From Methylobacterium aquaticum (GTDB taxonomy: Bacteria; Pseudomonadota; Alphaproteobacteria; Rhizobiales; Beijerinckiaceae): DNA of 64,000 nucleotides. A model generated the notes under the pieces. That model did not search any database, was not told the origin of the DNA, and worked only from the letters and a program-made list of their open reading frames with translations. Made by a program: the position numbers and the translations under genes. Shown in pieces: positions 53,222-61,530 of the stretch (within the stretch, counting starts at the first letter, position 1; every line of letters begins with the position of its first letter). The stretch spans positions 1-64,000 of the forward strand of contig NZ_CP043628.1 of assembly GCF_016804325.1 (NCBI RefSeq). Reading direction: 5' to 3'.

Positions 53222-55357
53222 TCAGTCCTGTGTTTGCAGGAGACGCAGGGCGTTCGCCGTCACCAACACGGTCGCTCCTGTGTCGGCCAAAATCGCGGGC
53301 CACAAGCCCGTGATGCCGGCGATCGTCGTGATGAGGAACACCAGCTTCAAGCCAAGAGCGATCGCGATGTTAGCACGGATGTTGGCGAGCGTCCGGCGTG
53401 AGAGCGAGACCATGCGGGCTACGTCCGCAACCCGCCCGTGCAAGATGGCGGCATCGGCCGTCTCCAGCGCGACGTCGGTGCCGCCGCCCATCGCGATGCC
53501 GACGTCCGCGGCCGCGAGCGCCGGAGCATCGTTGATGCCGTCACCGACCTTCGCCACGATGGCGCCCGCGGCTTGACGCTCTCGAACGATGCGCTGCTTG
53601 TCCTCCGGCAGCAACTCGGCCCACGCCTTGATGCCGAGGACCTTGGCGACAGCCTGAGCCGTGCGGGCGTTATCGCCGGTCAGCATGACTGCCCTGGCTC
53701 CAAACTCGGCCAAGCGGTCGATCCCTGATCGAGCATCCGACCGAAGCTCATCTCGCATCGCGAGGAGGCCACCTGGGGCGCCGTTCACGAGGAGCACGGC
53801 CACCGTCTTGCCCTCACCTTGGAGGGCAGAGATCCGTACCTCCGCCTCCGGCGGGAAGGCTGTACGCGCAGCGGCTTCCCGCGGGGAGCCTAGGAACAGA
53901 TCAGCCCCGCCGACCCGCCCGGCGACGCCCCTGCCGCCGAGTGCGCTCGCCTCCGCAGCCGGCGGCACCGGAGCGCCGGCTTCGGCGGCCTTGGCCAGCA
54001 CGGCCCTCGCCAGCGGGTGCGAAGAGCCGCTCTCCAGCGCTGCGGCGAGCGAGAGCACGTCCCGCTCGGACCGGCCGTAGGGTACGACATCAGTGACGAC
54101 TGGCCTGCCTTCGGTGAGCGTCCCCGTCTTGTCGAAGGCGACCATCGTCACCGCGGCCAACCGCTCCAAGACCGCGCCGCCCTTGATGAGCAGGCCCCGG
54201 CGCGCTCCGGCCGATAGACCGGCCGCGATGGCCGCCGGTGTCGAGATGACCAACGCGCAGGGGCAGCCGATCAGCAGGATGGCCAGCCCCTTATAGACCC
54301 ACTCGCTCCACGAGGCACCGAGAAGGAGCGGCGGTACTGCGGCAACGAGCGCTGCCACCGCGACCACGCCCGGAGTATAGACCCTGGCGAACCGGTCAAT
54401 CATACGCTCGCTCGGAGCTTTCGCCTCCTGGGCCTCCTCCACCAACCGCACTACCCGCGCGATGGTGTTGTCTCGTGCCGTCGAGACCACTCGCACCCGT
54501 AACGCGCCCTCCCCGTTGATGGTGCCGGCGAACACCGCCTCGCCTGGAAACTTGCGATTGGGTACGCTCTCGCCGGTGATCGGAGCCTCGTCGACGGTGC
54601 TCTCACCCTCTATGACGGTCCCGTCCGCGGGCAGTCGGTCGCCGGGCCTGACCAGCACGATCGCCCCAACCCGGAGGGTATCCGCGGGCACCTGTTCGGT
54701 CGTGCCGCCGAGCTCCAGCAGGGCCATATCCGGCACAAGGCTCTTGAGCCCGCGGATGCTTGCCCTGGCGCGGCCGGCGGCCACTCCCTCCAGCATCTCG
54801 CCGACCAAGAAGAGCAGCACCACGGTTGCTGCCTCCTCAGTGGCACCCAGGACGACGGCACCGACAGCGGCGACCGTCATCAATCCCTCTATGGAGAAGG
54901 GTGAACCGTTCCGGGCGGCGAAGAAGGCGCGCCGGGCAATCGGTACCAGCCCAACCGACATGGCAGCGAGGAAGGCCCAGCGCTCCGTTGCGGGTGCGAT
55001 TTGCCCGAGAGCGTAGGCGGCGGCCGTGGCCGTCACGCAAATCAGGGTCAATACGGCCTTCGGTCTTTGCCACCAGACAGTCTCTGCGATCTCGCTGTCC
55101 GGTTCGCATGAGGCATCCGGGTCCTCCGCGCCGTAGCCGAGGGTGCGGATGGCAGCCGCGATCGCCGTCGCATTGATAGTGGGCCCGTGTCGCACCGCGA
55201 TCGTTTCCGTCGCGACCGACACGTTGACATGCGCGACATCGGGCAGGCGCCGCACGGCTGTCTCGACCTTCGCGGCGCACGATGCGCAATCCATACCCGT
55301 CACGCGGAGGCGTGTGACGGGAGCTTCGGACCGGCTCAGGGTATCTGCGTCGCTCAC
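53222..55357 (-). CDS. Zn/Cd/Pb-type P1B ATPase (ZntA/CadA-like)
   Basis: About 711 aa if it starts at the GTG at 55357, which has GGAAGGGA upstream; an ATG at 55372 is the alternative. One HMA domain (GMDCASCAAKVETAV), TGES in the actuator, [22 protein letters not shown] and [16 protein letters not shown]. The last helix carries DTGATVLVTANALRLL, the P1B-2 (divalent metal) signature. Divergent from a ZntR/CadR-like regulator with a shared operator. Confidence 0.9.
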   Translation of the reverse strand: MSDADTLSRSEAPVTRLRVTGMDCASCAAKVETAVRRLPDVAHVNVSVATETIAVRHGPTINATAIAAAIRTLGYGAEDPDASCEPDSEIAETVWWQRPKAVLTLICVTATAAAYALGQIAPATERWAFLAAMSVGLVPIARRAFFAARNGSPFSIEGLMTVAAVGAVVLGATEEAATVVLLFLVGEMLEGVAAGRARASIRGLKSLVPDMALLELGGTTEQVPADTLRVGAIVLVRPGDRLPADGTVIEGESTVDEAPITGESVPNRKFPGEAVFAGTINGEGALRVRVVSTARDNTIARVVRLVEEAQEAKAPSERMIDRFARVYTPGVVAVAALVAAVPPLLLGASWSEWVYKGLAILLIGCPCALVISTPAAIAAGLSAGARRGLLIKGGAVLERLAAVTMVAFDKTGTLTEGRPVVTDVVPYGRSERDVLSLAAALESGSSHPLARAVLAKAAEAGAPVPPAAEASALGGRGVAGRVGGADLFLGSPREAAARTAFPPEAEVRISALQGEGKTVAVLLVNGAPGGLLAMRDELRSDARSGIDRLAEFGARAVMLTGDNARTAQAVAKVLGIKAWAELLPEDKQRIVRERQAAGAIVAKVGDGINDAPALAAADVGIAMGGGTDVALETADAAILHGRVADVARMVSLSRRTLANIRANIAIALGLKLVFLITTIAGITGLWPAILADTGATVLVTANALRLLQTQD

Positions 55358-55394
55358 GACTGTCCCTTCCATCTCTCTTGGAGGACCCCTAAAT

Positions 55395-55411
55395 CCTCTA
55401 GTCGCTGGAGG
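55395..55411. promoter_or_regulatory. MerR-type operator between the ATPase and its regulator
   Basis: CCTCTAG, TCG, CTGGAGG, nearly perfect palindrome. On the minus strand TTGCTC is the -35 box, so the site drives the ATPase. Nearly identical to the site at 55876-55892. Confidence 0.68.
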
Positions 55412-55421
55412 AGCAAGTGCC

Positions 55422-55844
55422 TTGAAAACCTTCGCCATTGGGGAACTGTCGCGGCAGGCGGCTGTGAAGGTGCCCACCATCCGGTTCTACGAGGAACGCG
55501 GGCTCCTGCCGCGTGCGGCTCGGACAGAAGGCAACCGGCGGACCTACAATCCTGCTGATGTGCGGCGGTTGCGCTTCATCCGGCACGCGCGCGAACTCGG
55601 CTTCGAGATCGAGGATATCCGGGCGCTGCTCGATCTCGCCGAGCAGCCGGACCGTCCGTGCGGCGAAGTCGATGCGATCGCTCGGCGCCATCTCACCGAC
55701 ATCGACGACCGGCTCGCGCGTCTAAACGGCCTGCGGGCAGAGATCCACACCATGCTCGAGCAATGTGCACAGGGCCATGTACGCGAATGCCGGATCATCG
55801 AGGTCCTAGCCGATCACAGGGAGTGCCTGCACGAGCACCATTGA
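55422..55844 (+). CDS. ZntR/CadR-like MerR regulator
   Basis: A 140-aa regulator starting with TTG at 55422 after GGAGGAG. DNA-binding part FAIGELSRQAAVKVPTIRFYEE; candidate metal ligands Cys80 (RPCGEV), Cys115 (EQCAQGH), Cys123 (RECRII) and a C-terminal CLHEHH. The set fits divalent-metal sensing. A second copy of its likely operator lies just after the gene, before the two-component system. Confidence 0.86.
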   Translation: MKTFAIGELSRQAAVKVPTIRFYEERGLLPRAARTEGNRRTYNPADVRRLRFIRHARELGFEIEDIRALLDLAEQPDRPCGEVDAIARRHLTDIDDRLARLNGLRAEIHTMLEQCAQGHVRECRIIEVLADHRECLHEHH

Positions 55845-55875
55845 CCGCGCAGGCCTCACCTCAATCGCCCTTGCT

Positions 55876-55892
55876 CCTCCAGTCGCTGGAGG
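55876..55892 (+). promoter_or_regulatory. MerR-type operator before the two-component system
   Basis: CCTCCAG, TCG, CTGGAGG, a perfect palindrome, with TTGCTC as -35 box on the plus strand. It lies 60 bases before the response-regulator gene, placing that operon under the same MerR regulator. Confidence 0.65.
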
Positions 55893-55952
55893 AAGTAGAG
55901 GCTCCGTATGGGCGCTTCGATTGCCCGATGCGGTTCAAGGGGGCGTGGCACG

Positions 55953-56678
55953 ATGCTAAGCACCGACGTGGCCCATGTACTCCTCGTCGAGGATGACGAT
56001 GGGATGCGAGCTCTCATCACCCGTATCGTTCGGGAAGGCGGCTACCGGGTCACGGGTTGCCGGAGCGGTGCCGAGATGTGGCCGCTCCTGTCAGAGACGC
56101 TGGTCGACTTCGTGCTGCTCGACGTGATGCTTCCTGGCGCCTCGGGGTTCGACCTGCTCAGGGCGCTCCGTGCAAAAAGCTCCGTGCCGGTCATTATGTT
56201 GAGCGCACGCAACGAGGAAGCAGACAGGGTGCTCGGACTGGAGCTTGGTGCGGATGATTACATAGCCAAGCCATTTGGGCGCCCTGAACTTCTTGCCCGG
56301 ATCCGGGCTGTTCTGCGTCGTGCTTCGATCGCGTCGCTGCCCGTCGCCGCGGCACGGCCGGACTTGCTTACCTTCGCCAAATGGCGCCTCGACTTGCGCA
56401 GCCGCACCCTCGTCGATCCGGAAGGAGCTGTCGTCGATCTGTCCGGTGCCGAATACGACCTGCTCATGGTGTTTCTGGAGCATCCCGGGCGCGTGCTGGC
56501 CCGGGAGCAACTCCTCGAGATGAGCCGCGGGCGCGTCGCCTCGCCGTCCGATCGGAGCATCGACACGCTGGTGAGCCGCCTGAGGCGCAAGCTTGAACCG
56601 CCCGCGGGCATGGCACCACTCATCAAGACGGTGCGTGGCACCGGTTATATCCTCACTGCCAAGGTGGAGCGAGCATGA
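55953..56678 (+). CDS. OmpR-family response regulator
   Basis: A 241-aa regulator: receiver domain with acidic pocket VEDDD, phospho-acceptor Asp57 (LLDVMLPG) and Lys of YIAKPF, then a winged-helix DNA-binding domain (SPSDRSIDTLVSRLRRKLE, IKTVRGTGYIL). Start at 55953 (MLSTDVAHVLLVEDD, AAGGGGG upstream). Overlaps the kinase gene (ATGA). Likely controls metal-pump genes nearby, such as czcBA. Confidence 0.92.
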   Translation: MLSTDVAHVLLVEDDDGMRALITRIVREGGYRVTGCRSGAEMWPLLSETLVDFVLLDVMLPGASGFDLLRALRAKSSVPVIMLSARNEEADRVLGLELGADDYIAKPFGRPELLARIRAVLRRASIASLPVAAARPDLLTFAKWRLDLRSRTLVDPEGAVVDLSGAEYDLLMVFLEHPGRVLAREQLLEMSRGRVASPSDRSIDTLVSRLRRKLEPPAGMAPLIKTVRGTGYILTAKVERA

Positions 56679-58006
56679 GGGAACTCATCGGCCTGGCTCG
56701 CAGCCTTGAGGGACGAACCGTCACTGTCCTGCTGCTGGCAGTTCTGGTGGTCCATGGCGGAGCTCTCGCGCTCTATCGTCGCTCTGCCGTCGTCGCTGCG
56801 GACGAGGCGTTCGCGAGCGAAGTCGCCAAGCAACTGGTTCTGGCGCGCGAGGCCATCTTGCGGCGCCCGGCCGAGGCACGTCGGATCGAGGCCAAGGCGC
56901 TCTCATCTGCCCATTTCGAGATCGGCTGGGAACAGGCTGAGGCGACCGGCACCGGGCAAACCGATTTCACCCTCAGGCCCCTGCGAGACCGCGTCCTCGC
57001 CCTTGAACCGGTTCTCGGCCCGACGCTCTCCCTCGCTCTCGAAATGCCGGACGAGCCTCTGCACCAGCAGGATTTGCGAGGAGCGCTGGCATTGGCGGAT
57101 GGAAGCGTGCTGACGTTTCGCTCGGCCCACTCGCCTAGCAGCCTTCAGTTGGGGCGCTGGGTGGTCCTGTCGACAGTCATGGCCATCCTCGTTGGCCTTG
57201 CTGCCGTCGTCCTGATGCATCGGATCGCCGGACCGTTACGCGAACTCGCCAGGGCGACTGCCCGGATCGGTCATGGATCGATCATCGCGGTCCCGGAAAT
57301 CGGCCCCGACGAGACCCGCGAAATCGGCCGCGCACTCACCGCGATGCAGGAGCGGATCCATCGGTTGGTGAACGAGCGGACCCACGCCCTTGCGGCCCTC
57401 TCCCACGATCTGCGCACGCCGATCGCCCGGCTTCGCCTGCGCCTCGACCGTGCCGAGGACGCCTGGGAGCGCCGTGCCATGGCGACCGACCTCGACGAGA
57501 TGCGGGAGATGATCGACGCTACCCTGTCCTACCTGCGTGGAGAGGCTGATCCGGAGACGAGGCAGGTCACCAACGTGGCAAGCGTTCTGATGGGCATCGC
57601 CGACGCGTCGTCGGATGCAGGCCGAGACGTCGTGTATCAAGGGCGGGGCCGCGCGCTCGCAACGGTACGGCCCGTCGCCTTCCGGCGGGCGATAGAGAAC
57701 CTCGTCGACAACGGGGTGCGCTACGGCTCGCGGGCACGGATCGGTTTGAGGATCGCAGCGGCCACCCTGATCGTGTGGGTCGACGACGATGGTCCTGGCA
57801 TCCCGTCCGGGGACGTTGCTCGCGCCTTCGAGCCCTTCACTCGGCTGGAGGGCTCGCGCAATCGCAACACGGGTGGAACAGGACTTGGGCTGACCATCGC
57901 GAAGCGCGCCATCGAGGCCGAGGATGGCACGCTCGACCTAGCGAATCGGCCCGAAGGGGGGCTGCGGGCCGAGATCCGCCTGCCCCGGGTCGGTCCCAGC
58001 GGCTGA
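56675..58006 (+). CDS. Sensor histidine kinase
   Basis: A 443-aa membrane kinase. Two helices (TVTVLLLAVLVVHGGALALY and VVLSTVMAILVGLAAVVLMH) flank a periplasmic sensor of about 125 residues; then a HAMP linker, phospho-acceptor His244 (ALSHDLRTPIARLRLRL), N-box ENLVDNGVRYG, and G-boxes DDDGPGIP and GTGLGLTIAKRAIE. Partner of the regulator at 55953. A decayed copy of its 3' end lies at 60156. Confidence 0.92.
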   Translation: MRELIGLARSLEGRTVTVLLLAVLVVHGGALALYRRSAVVAADEAFASEVAKQLVLAREAILRRPAEARRIEAKALSSAHFEIGWEQAEATGTGQTDFTLRPLRDRVLALEPVLGPTLSLALEMPDEPLHQQDLRGALALADGSVLTFRSAHSPSSLQLGRWVVLSTVMAILVGLAAVVLMHRIAGPLRELARATARIGHGSIIAVPEIGPDETREIGRALTAMQERIHRLVNERTHALAALSHDLRTPIARLRLRLDRAEDAWERRAMATDLDEMREMIDATLSYLRGEADPETRQVTNVASVLMGIADASSDAGRDVVYQGRGRALATVRPVAFRRAIENLVDNGVRYGSRARIGLRIAAATLIVWVDDDGPGIPSGDVARAFEPFTRLEGSRNRNTGGTGLGLTIAKRAIEAEDGTLDLANRPEGGLRAEIRLPRVGPSG

Positions 58007-58150
58007 CACAATTTGTCACGAAGGCGGTGACTGGGAGACAAAGGGCTCGGTACATCACGGTCGGACGCGGTCACTGCCGCACCGAAGCTGGAGACGGACC
58101 GATGAACCGCATACTGGCCGCGGCGCTCTTCTCAGGAGGGCTGACCGCGG
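57751..58150 (+). repeat. Direct repeat A, copy 1 (kinase 3' end and following leader)
   Basis: The last part of the kinase gene, the spacer after it and the first 16 codons of the next gene recur at about 60156-60541 in the same orientation, roughly 85 percent identical by eye. Confidence 0.72.
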
Positions 58151-58269
58151 CTGACCCGCTCCAGCACCATGCTGGGGCGGGCTTCGACAGTATTAGTCCC
58201 ACGGGAGCATGGGTATTAATTTTTTTGAAGCGTTCAACCATAAATTTAATAAATAATATTATAATTTAA
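58102..58269 (+). pseudogene. Truncated copy of the His-rich secreted protein gene
   Basis: Begins MNRILAAALFSGGLTAA, nearly the same as the start of the gene at 60492, but after 17 codons it switches to unrelated sequence (DPLQHHAGAGFD) and AT-rich DNA. The switch point is the 33-bp repeat B. A 55-aa product is possible but unlikely to work. Confidence 0.55.
58155..58187. repeat. 33-bp repeat B, copy 1
   Basis: Identical to 60923-60955. Its core CCCGCTCCAGCA and TGCTGGGGCGGG forms a hairpin with a 3-base loop. Marks the point where the truncated gene copy diverges. Confidence 0.75.
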
Positions 58270-58294
58270 AAATAATTATGTTTTATTTTTTGTT

Positions 58295-58561
58295 TTAGTG
58301 ATGTCCGCCTAGGCACAACATATGTGTATGGCATTGGTTTGAATGAACCAACCGATAGTGAGGAAATCCTCCGTTCCTAGCTCTATGATAACATTCATGA
58401 TCGGAGTGAACACAGCCCAAGCTGTCCCAATCAGCATGCTGGGCCATCCGTAGAGTTGAAACCGGTTCCGATGACCGACCATATATCGGGGTTTGGTCTG
58501 CAAGTACAGGTGAGGTTGAGATAAAGAACAATGCGCATGCAAATTTCGAGATGCGTTTCAT
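58295..58561 (-). CDS. Possible small secreted protein in AT-rich DNA
   Basis: Signal peptide-like start MKRISKFACALFFISTSPVL ending ADQ, preceded by GGAGATAGG. The mature 65 residues are rich in His and Cys (DHECYHRAR, NQCHTHMLCLGGHH). An overlapping frame reads as a membrane helix, so the true product is uncertain. Confidence 0.35.
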   Translation of the reverse strand: MKRISKFACALFFISTSPVLADQTPIYGRSSEPVSTLRMAQHADWDSLGCVHSDHECYHRARNGGFPHYRLVHSNQCHTHMLCLGGHH

Positions 58562-59530
58562 AACCTATCTCCGTTGCTAGTTGGGCGGACGTCAGATTAT
58601 TATAATTCTGTCGATTAACTGAAGCTTGCGTTTGACGCATATTGGCGGCAGAATTCAAATAAGCAGGTGCGAGCGGCTTCCCTCCTCGGTGTGAAGGCAA
58701 ACACAATTAGATCACCTTTTTTGAGCCTTGCCAATATGAGGGTAGCGAAGCGCCATCTCTCCATCTTTAGACAGGCGATCCTATCGCCGCCATGAATTGG
58801 ATCGAGGCTCTTCCCTGGCCTACTCTCTGCTGCGGTTATCAAGATTTTCTGGCAAGCTGATTGGCTAATTGTTGTTGCTCATAGATAAAACATTCTAGAT
58901 AGGATGAAAGTCGCTAATATTGTGTACGCAATTATTAGAACAAACTTTATGTAAGATAGGCAGATGTCGCATTGCGTCATTGAGTCTCTTCGGTAGATCT
59001 GGATAAATTTACGTGGATCGCGCGGCGATGATCATGCCGGAATTTAGGAGATCGAGATCCGCTCTTTCGTAGCGTCGGCGCTTGACGAGCTTGAGTTGGT
59101 GATCTGAAATTCAGACTGGCCGCTACTCTAAAGCTATGTCGGATTAGCCCTGACTGCAGCAATGTCCCCATTCAGTCCTGAGTTTGACCGCGTCAGACCG
59201 GACACGGGCAAGCTGCTTTTGAGTGCGGATGAACTCGCAAGGCGAGCGCATGCCGAGCCCTTAATGGGGATGGTGTTCGTTGTAGTCGATTATCTAGTGA
59301 CCCAGGCGCACGAGCACGGTGTCGGCGTCGGGGCTAGGCTGCACGCGGGCATAGTCCCGCTTGAGCGAAAGCGGAAGCCACTCCATGCATGGTTCGCGCT
59401 GCGGTCGCTGGCACTCACCCTCACCTCACGGGTCACGGCACTTACGGCTTGGTTGTTGCTTTCGCTGACAGTATCGGATCGTTTTGGTGCCATTGAGCGT
59501 TCCTGCAGAGAGTCCACGATGGAATGCGCG
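58562..59530. other. AT-rich spacer without supported genes
   Basis: Almost 1 kb, AT-rich from 58562 to about 59000. I see short ORFs only. From 59162 the frame is open into the Gly/His protein, but the real start is near 59531. Confidence 0.45.
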
Positions 59531-59821
59531 ATGAAAGTCTTGTCAGCCTTGCTGGTAGCCACAACGTTTGCTGTCGCTCCTGGCGTTGCCCTAGCGCAGC
59601 ATATCGATGTGGGACCCGGTGGCGTGTCCGTTCATGGTGGCGGCCATGGTGACCGGCACGGCGGTCATGGTGGCGGCTATGGCGAGCGTCATGGTGGCGG
59701 CCATGGCGAGCGTCATGGTGGCGGCCATGGCGAGCGTCATGGTGGCGGCCATGGCGAGCGTCATGGTGGCGGCCATGGTGAACGTCATGGTGGCGGCCAT
59801 GGTGAACGTCATGGCCATTAA
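59531..59821 (+). CDS. Secreted Gly/His-rich repeat protein
   Basis: A 96-aa protein with signal peptide MKVLSALLVATTFAVAPGVA ending LAQ. The mature part is HIDVGPGGVSVHGGGHGDRH followed by six GERH units in the pattern GERHGGGH. The repeats come from a 24-bp tandem unit. The many His residues could bind Zn, Ni, Co or Cu in the periplasm. An upstream ATG at 59519 is an alternative start. Regulation unknown; it stands alone. Confidence 0.65.
   Translation: MKVLSALLVATTFAVAPGVALAQHIDVGPGGVSVHGGGHGDRHGGHGGGYGERHGGGHGERHGGGHGERHGGGHGERHGGGHGERHGGGHGERHGH
59634..59815. repeat. 24-bp tandem repeat encoding GERHGGGH
   Basis: Successive units of CATGGTGGCGGCCATGG plus CGAGCGT (or TGAACGT), about six to seven copies with small changes at the ends. 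Being in frame, expansion or loss changes protein length by eight residues. Confidence 0.8.
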
Positions 59822-60155
59822 CCGATGCGTGTCAAACAATGCCCGCCAATGCTGAAAGCTGGGTGGTGTCGGAATTGGGATTGCTCCGTTTATGAAGTTA
59901 TTGCCCGCTTTGCGTGGATGGCGATGGATTGACTCGGGCCGATGGTGGCCCGATCTGCGCTTCCTACTGTGAAAGGCGTGGACATATCCTTCGCCATCCC
60001 CGAGTACCCAGTCTCCGTTTCATCGATCGTCGAACGAAATGAGGATCACCCCGTCATCTCTGGGCTGCTGGGCGCAGCCAGTGGTCGGTGTCAAGATTGT
60101 AGGCGTGCAAGCCAGTCCGTATATGGCTGCTACTCCCTCCATTCGACTGACCTAA

Positions 60156-60400
60156 GGATCGAAGCGGCCCAACTGATCGTGTAGGTCGACGGCGATGGTC
60201 CGGGTATTCCGTCCGGAGACGTTGCTCGCGCCTTCGAGCCCTTCATCCGGTTGGACGGCTCGCGCAATCGCAACTCAGGCTGACAATCGCGAAGCGCACT
60301 ATCGGGGCCGAGGAGGGTATGCTCCACCTAGCCAATAAACCCGAGGGCGATCTGCGGGCCGAGATACGCCTGCCCGGGTCGGCCCCAGCCGCTGACACAC
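60156..60400 (+). pseudogene. Decayed copy of a histidine kinase 3' end
   Basis: Matches the end of the kinase gene at 57751-58006 but has an in-frame TAG (in LIVW), a deletion removing the GGTGLGL box, and other changes. No promoter or 5' part is present. It is the first half of direct repeat A, copy 2. Confidence 0.72.
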
Positions 60401-60541
60401 TTTGTCACGAAGGCGACGATCGGGAGACAAAGGGCTCGGATATATCACCGTTGGACGCGGCCACTGCCGCACCGAAGCTGGAGACGGACCGATGAACCGC
60501 ATACAGGCTGCCGTGCTCGTCTCAGGAGGGCTGACTGCGGC
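60156..60541 (+). repeat. Direct repeat A, copy 2
   Basis: Second copy of the block at 57751-58150. It ends after the first codons of the His-rich gene at 60492. The two copies enclose the AT-rich region and the Gly/His protein. Confidence 0.7.
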
Positions 60542-60746
60542 CATCGCGCCTGCTTTTGCCTTAGACGGGCACGGCAACGCGTCGAACCCGGAACGTGCGG
60601 TCCCGAACACCGGCTCCGTCTCGGGTGGGCCAGCTCACCGTGACGACCCACGGATCCGCGAGGCGCAGGAGAAGAGCCCCGACGGCAAGCCGGCGCACTC
60701 CGAGAAGGACGGTCACAACCACGGGCACAGCCACGGCAAGAATTGA
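60492..60746 (+). CDS. Small secreted His-rich protein, 84 aa
   Basis: Signal peptide MNRIQAAVLVSGGLTAAIAP ending AFA, mature part LDGHGNASNPERAVPNTG, and a C-terminal cluster SEKDGHNHGHSHGKN that suits metal binding. Start follows GGAGACGGACC. It probably belongs to the czc unit downstream. The gene at 58102 is a truncated copy. Confidence 0.6.
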   Translation: MNRIQAAVLVSGGLTAAIAPAFALDGHGNASNPERAVPNTGSVSGGPAHRDDPRIREAQEKSPDGKPAHSEKDGHNHGHSHGKN

Positions 60747-60786
60747 CGCGATGGCGTGAGGCCGCTCCGATACGGGAAACGCCGAC

Positions 60787-60918
60787 ATGCGGATGCTGCC
60801 TTTGCTGATCGCTTTCACACTCCTCGCCGCGGGCATCAGCTACGCGCTCGCGACCGAGCCGCTGCATGTCCGTGGCCCATTCGTCACGGTGCAATTTCCC
60901 CCATCTCACGCACCGTGA
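60787..60918 (+). CDS. Very small membrane or secreted peptide, 43 aa
   Basis: Begins MRMLPLLIAFTLLAAGISYA, one hydrophobic helix or signal peptide, then LATEPLHVRGPF and a short tail. Lies between two small secreted proteins in the same direction. No family. Confidence 0.38.
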   Translation: MRMLPLLIAFTLLAAGISYALATEPLHVRGPFVTVQFPPSHAP

Positions 60919-60922
60919 TCGG

Positions 60923-60955
60923 CCCGCTCCAGCACCATGCTGGGGCGGGCTTCGA
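60923..60955. repeat. 33-bp repeat B, copy 2
   Basis: Identical to 58155-58187; forms the same hairpin. It starts five bases after the stop of the 43-aa ORF and may double as a terminator. Confidence 0.72.
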
Positions 60956-61034
60956 TTGCATTGAGATCTTGTCGTGTGTGGCATGGTGGACACGGGCTTG
61001 TGAGCGGAGGCGTCGATCGCACATAAGGAGCGCA

Positions 61035-61406
61035 ATGTTCTCGGCACGACGCCATAGGGTTTTCGAGATGACGACGGGCTGGTGGGCAACCACGGCCCGC
61101 ATGCTCGCGCTCGTTCTGGTGCTGGCCGTCAGCTTGCCGGTAACCGGCCTCGCCGAGGATATAGACTTCCACGGCGGCCATACCCGGGCCGAACTCACCG
61201 CCTCCCTCGACGCTGCTTCGCATGGACTAGGCGCCAAGGATCCCGGCCTGATCGGGCATCTGCACTGTGACTGTCACGTGCTCGCAATCCTAGATGCCGT
61301 GGCGCCTGCGCCGGTTTTGGAACTGGCTCGCCCACGCTATAGCCGTGTGAGCGAGGTCGCGTCCTCCCGAGCTCCGGGCCGCCTGCGCAAACCACCACGA
61401 GCCTGA
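61035..61406 (+). CDS. Small secreted protein upstream of czcB
   Basis: A 123-aa protein, start at 61035 after AAGGAG. After a short N-terminal part, a hydrophobic helix (MLALVLVLAVSLPVTGLAED) acts as signal peptide or anchor. The mature part includes FHGGHTRAEL and LIGHLHCDCHVLAIL, a His/Cys motif that could bind metal. Family unknown. Confidence 0.6.
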   Translation: MFSARRHRVFEMTTGWWATTARMLALVLVLAVSLPVTGLAEDIDFHGGHTRAELTASLDAASHGLGAKDPGLIGHLHCDCHVLAILDAVAPAPVLELARPRYSRVSEVASSRAPGRLRKPPRA

Positions 61407-61530
61407 CGAGACAGCCCGCCAGCGCCCGTCCACACCCGGTTCAAACGGTCCGGGAGTTACTACTGTACACCACCAGACGGGATCGACGGGGACGCATGAT
61501 CGTCTCTAGATCCCTGCCGAGCAGGCAATT

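Noticed and set aside
59634-59815. 24-bp tandem repeat as CRISPR or satellite DNA
   Set aside because: Units are contiguous without spacers and read in frame as a Gly/His protein with a signal peptide. Antisense ORFs made of Met-Ala-Ala-Thr repeats are shadows of it.
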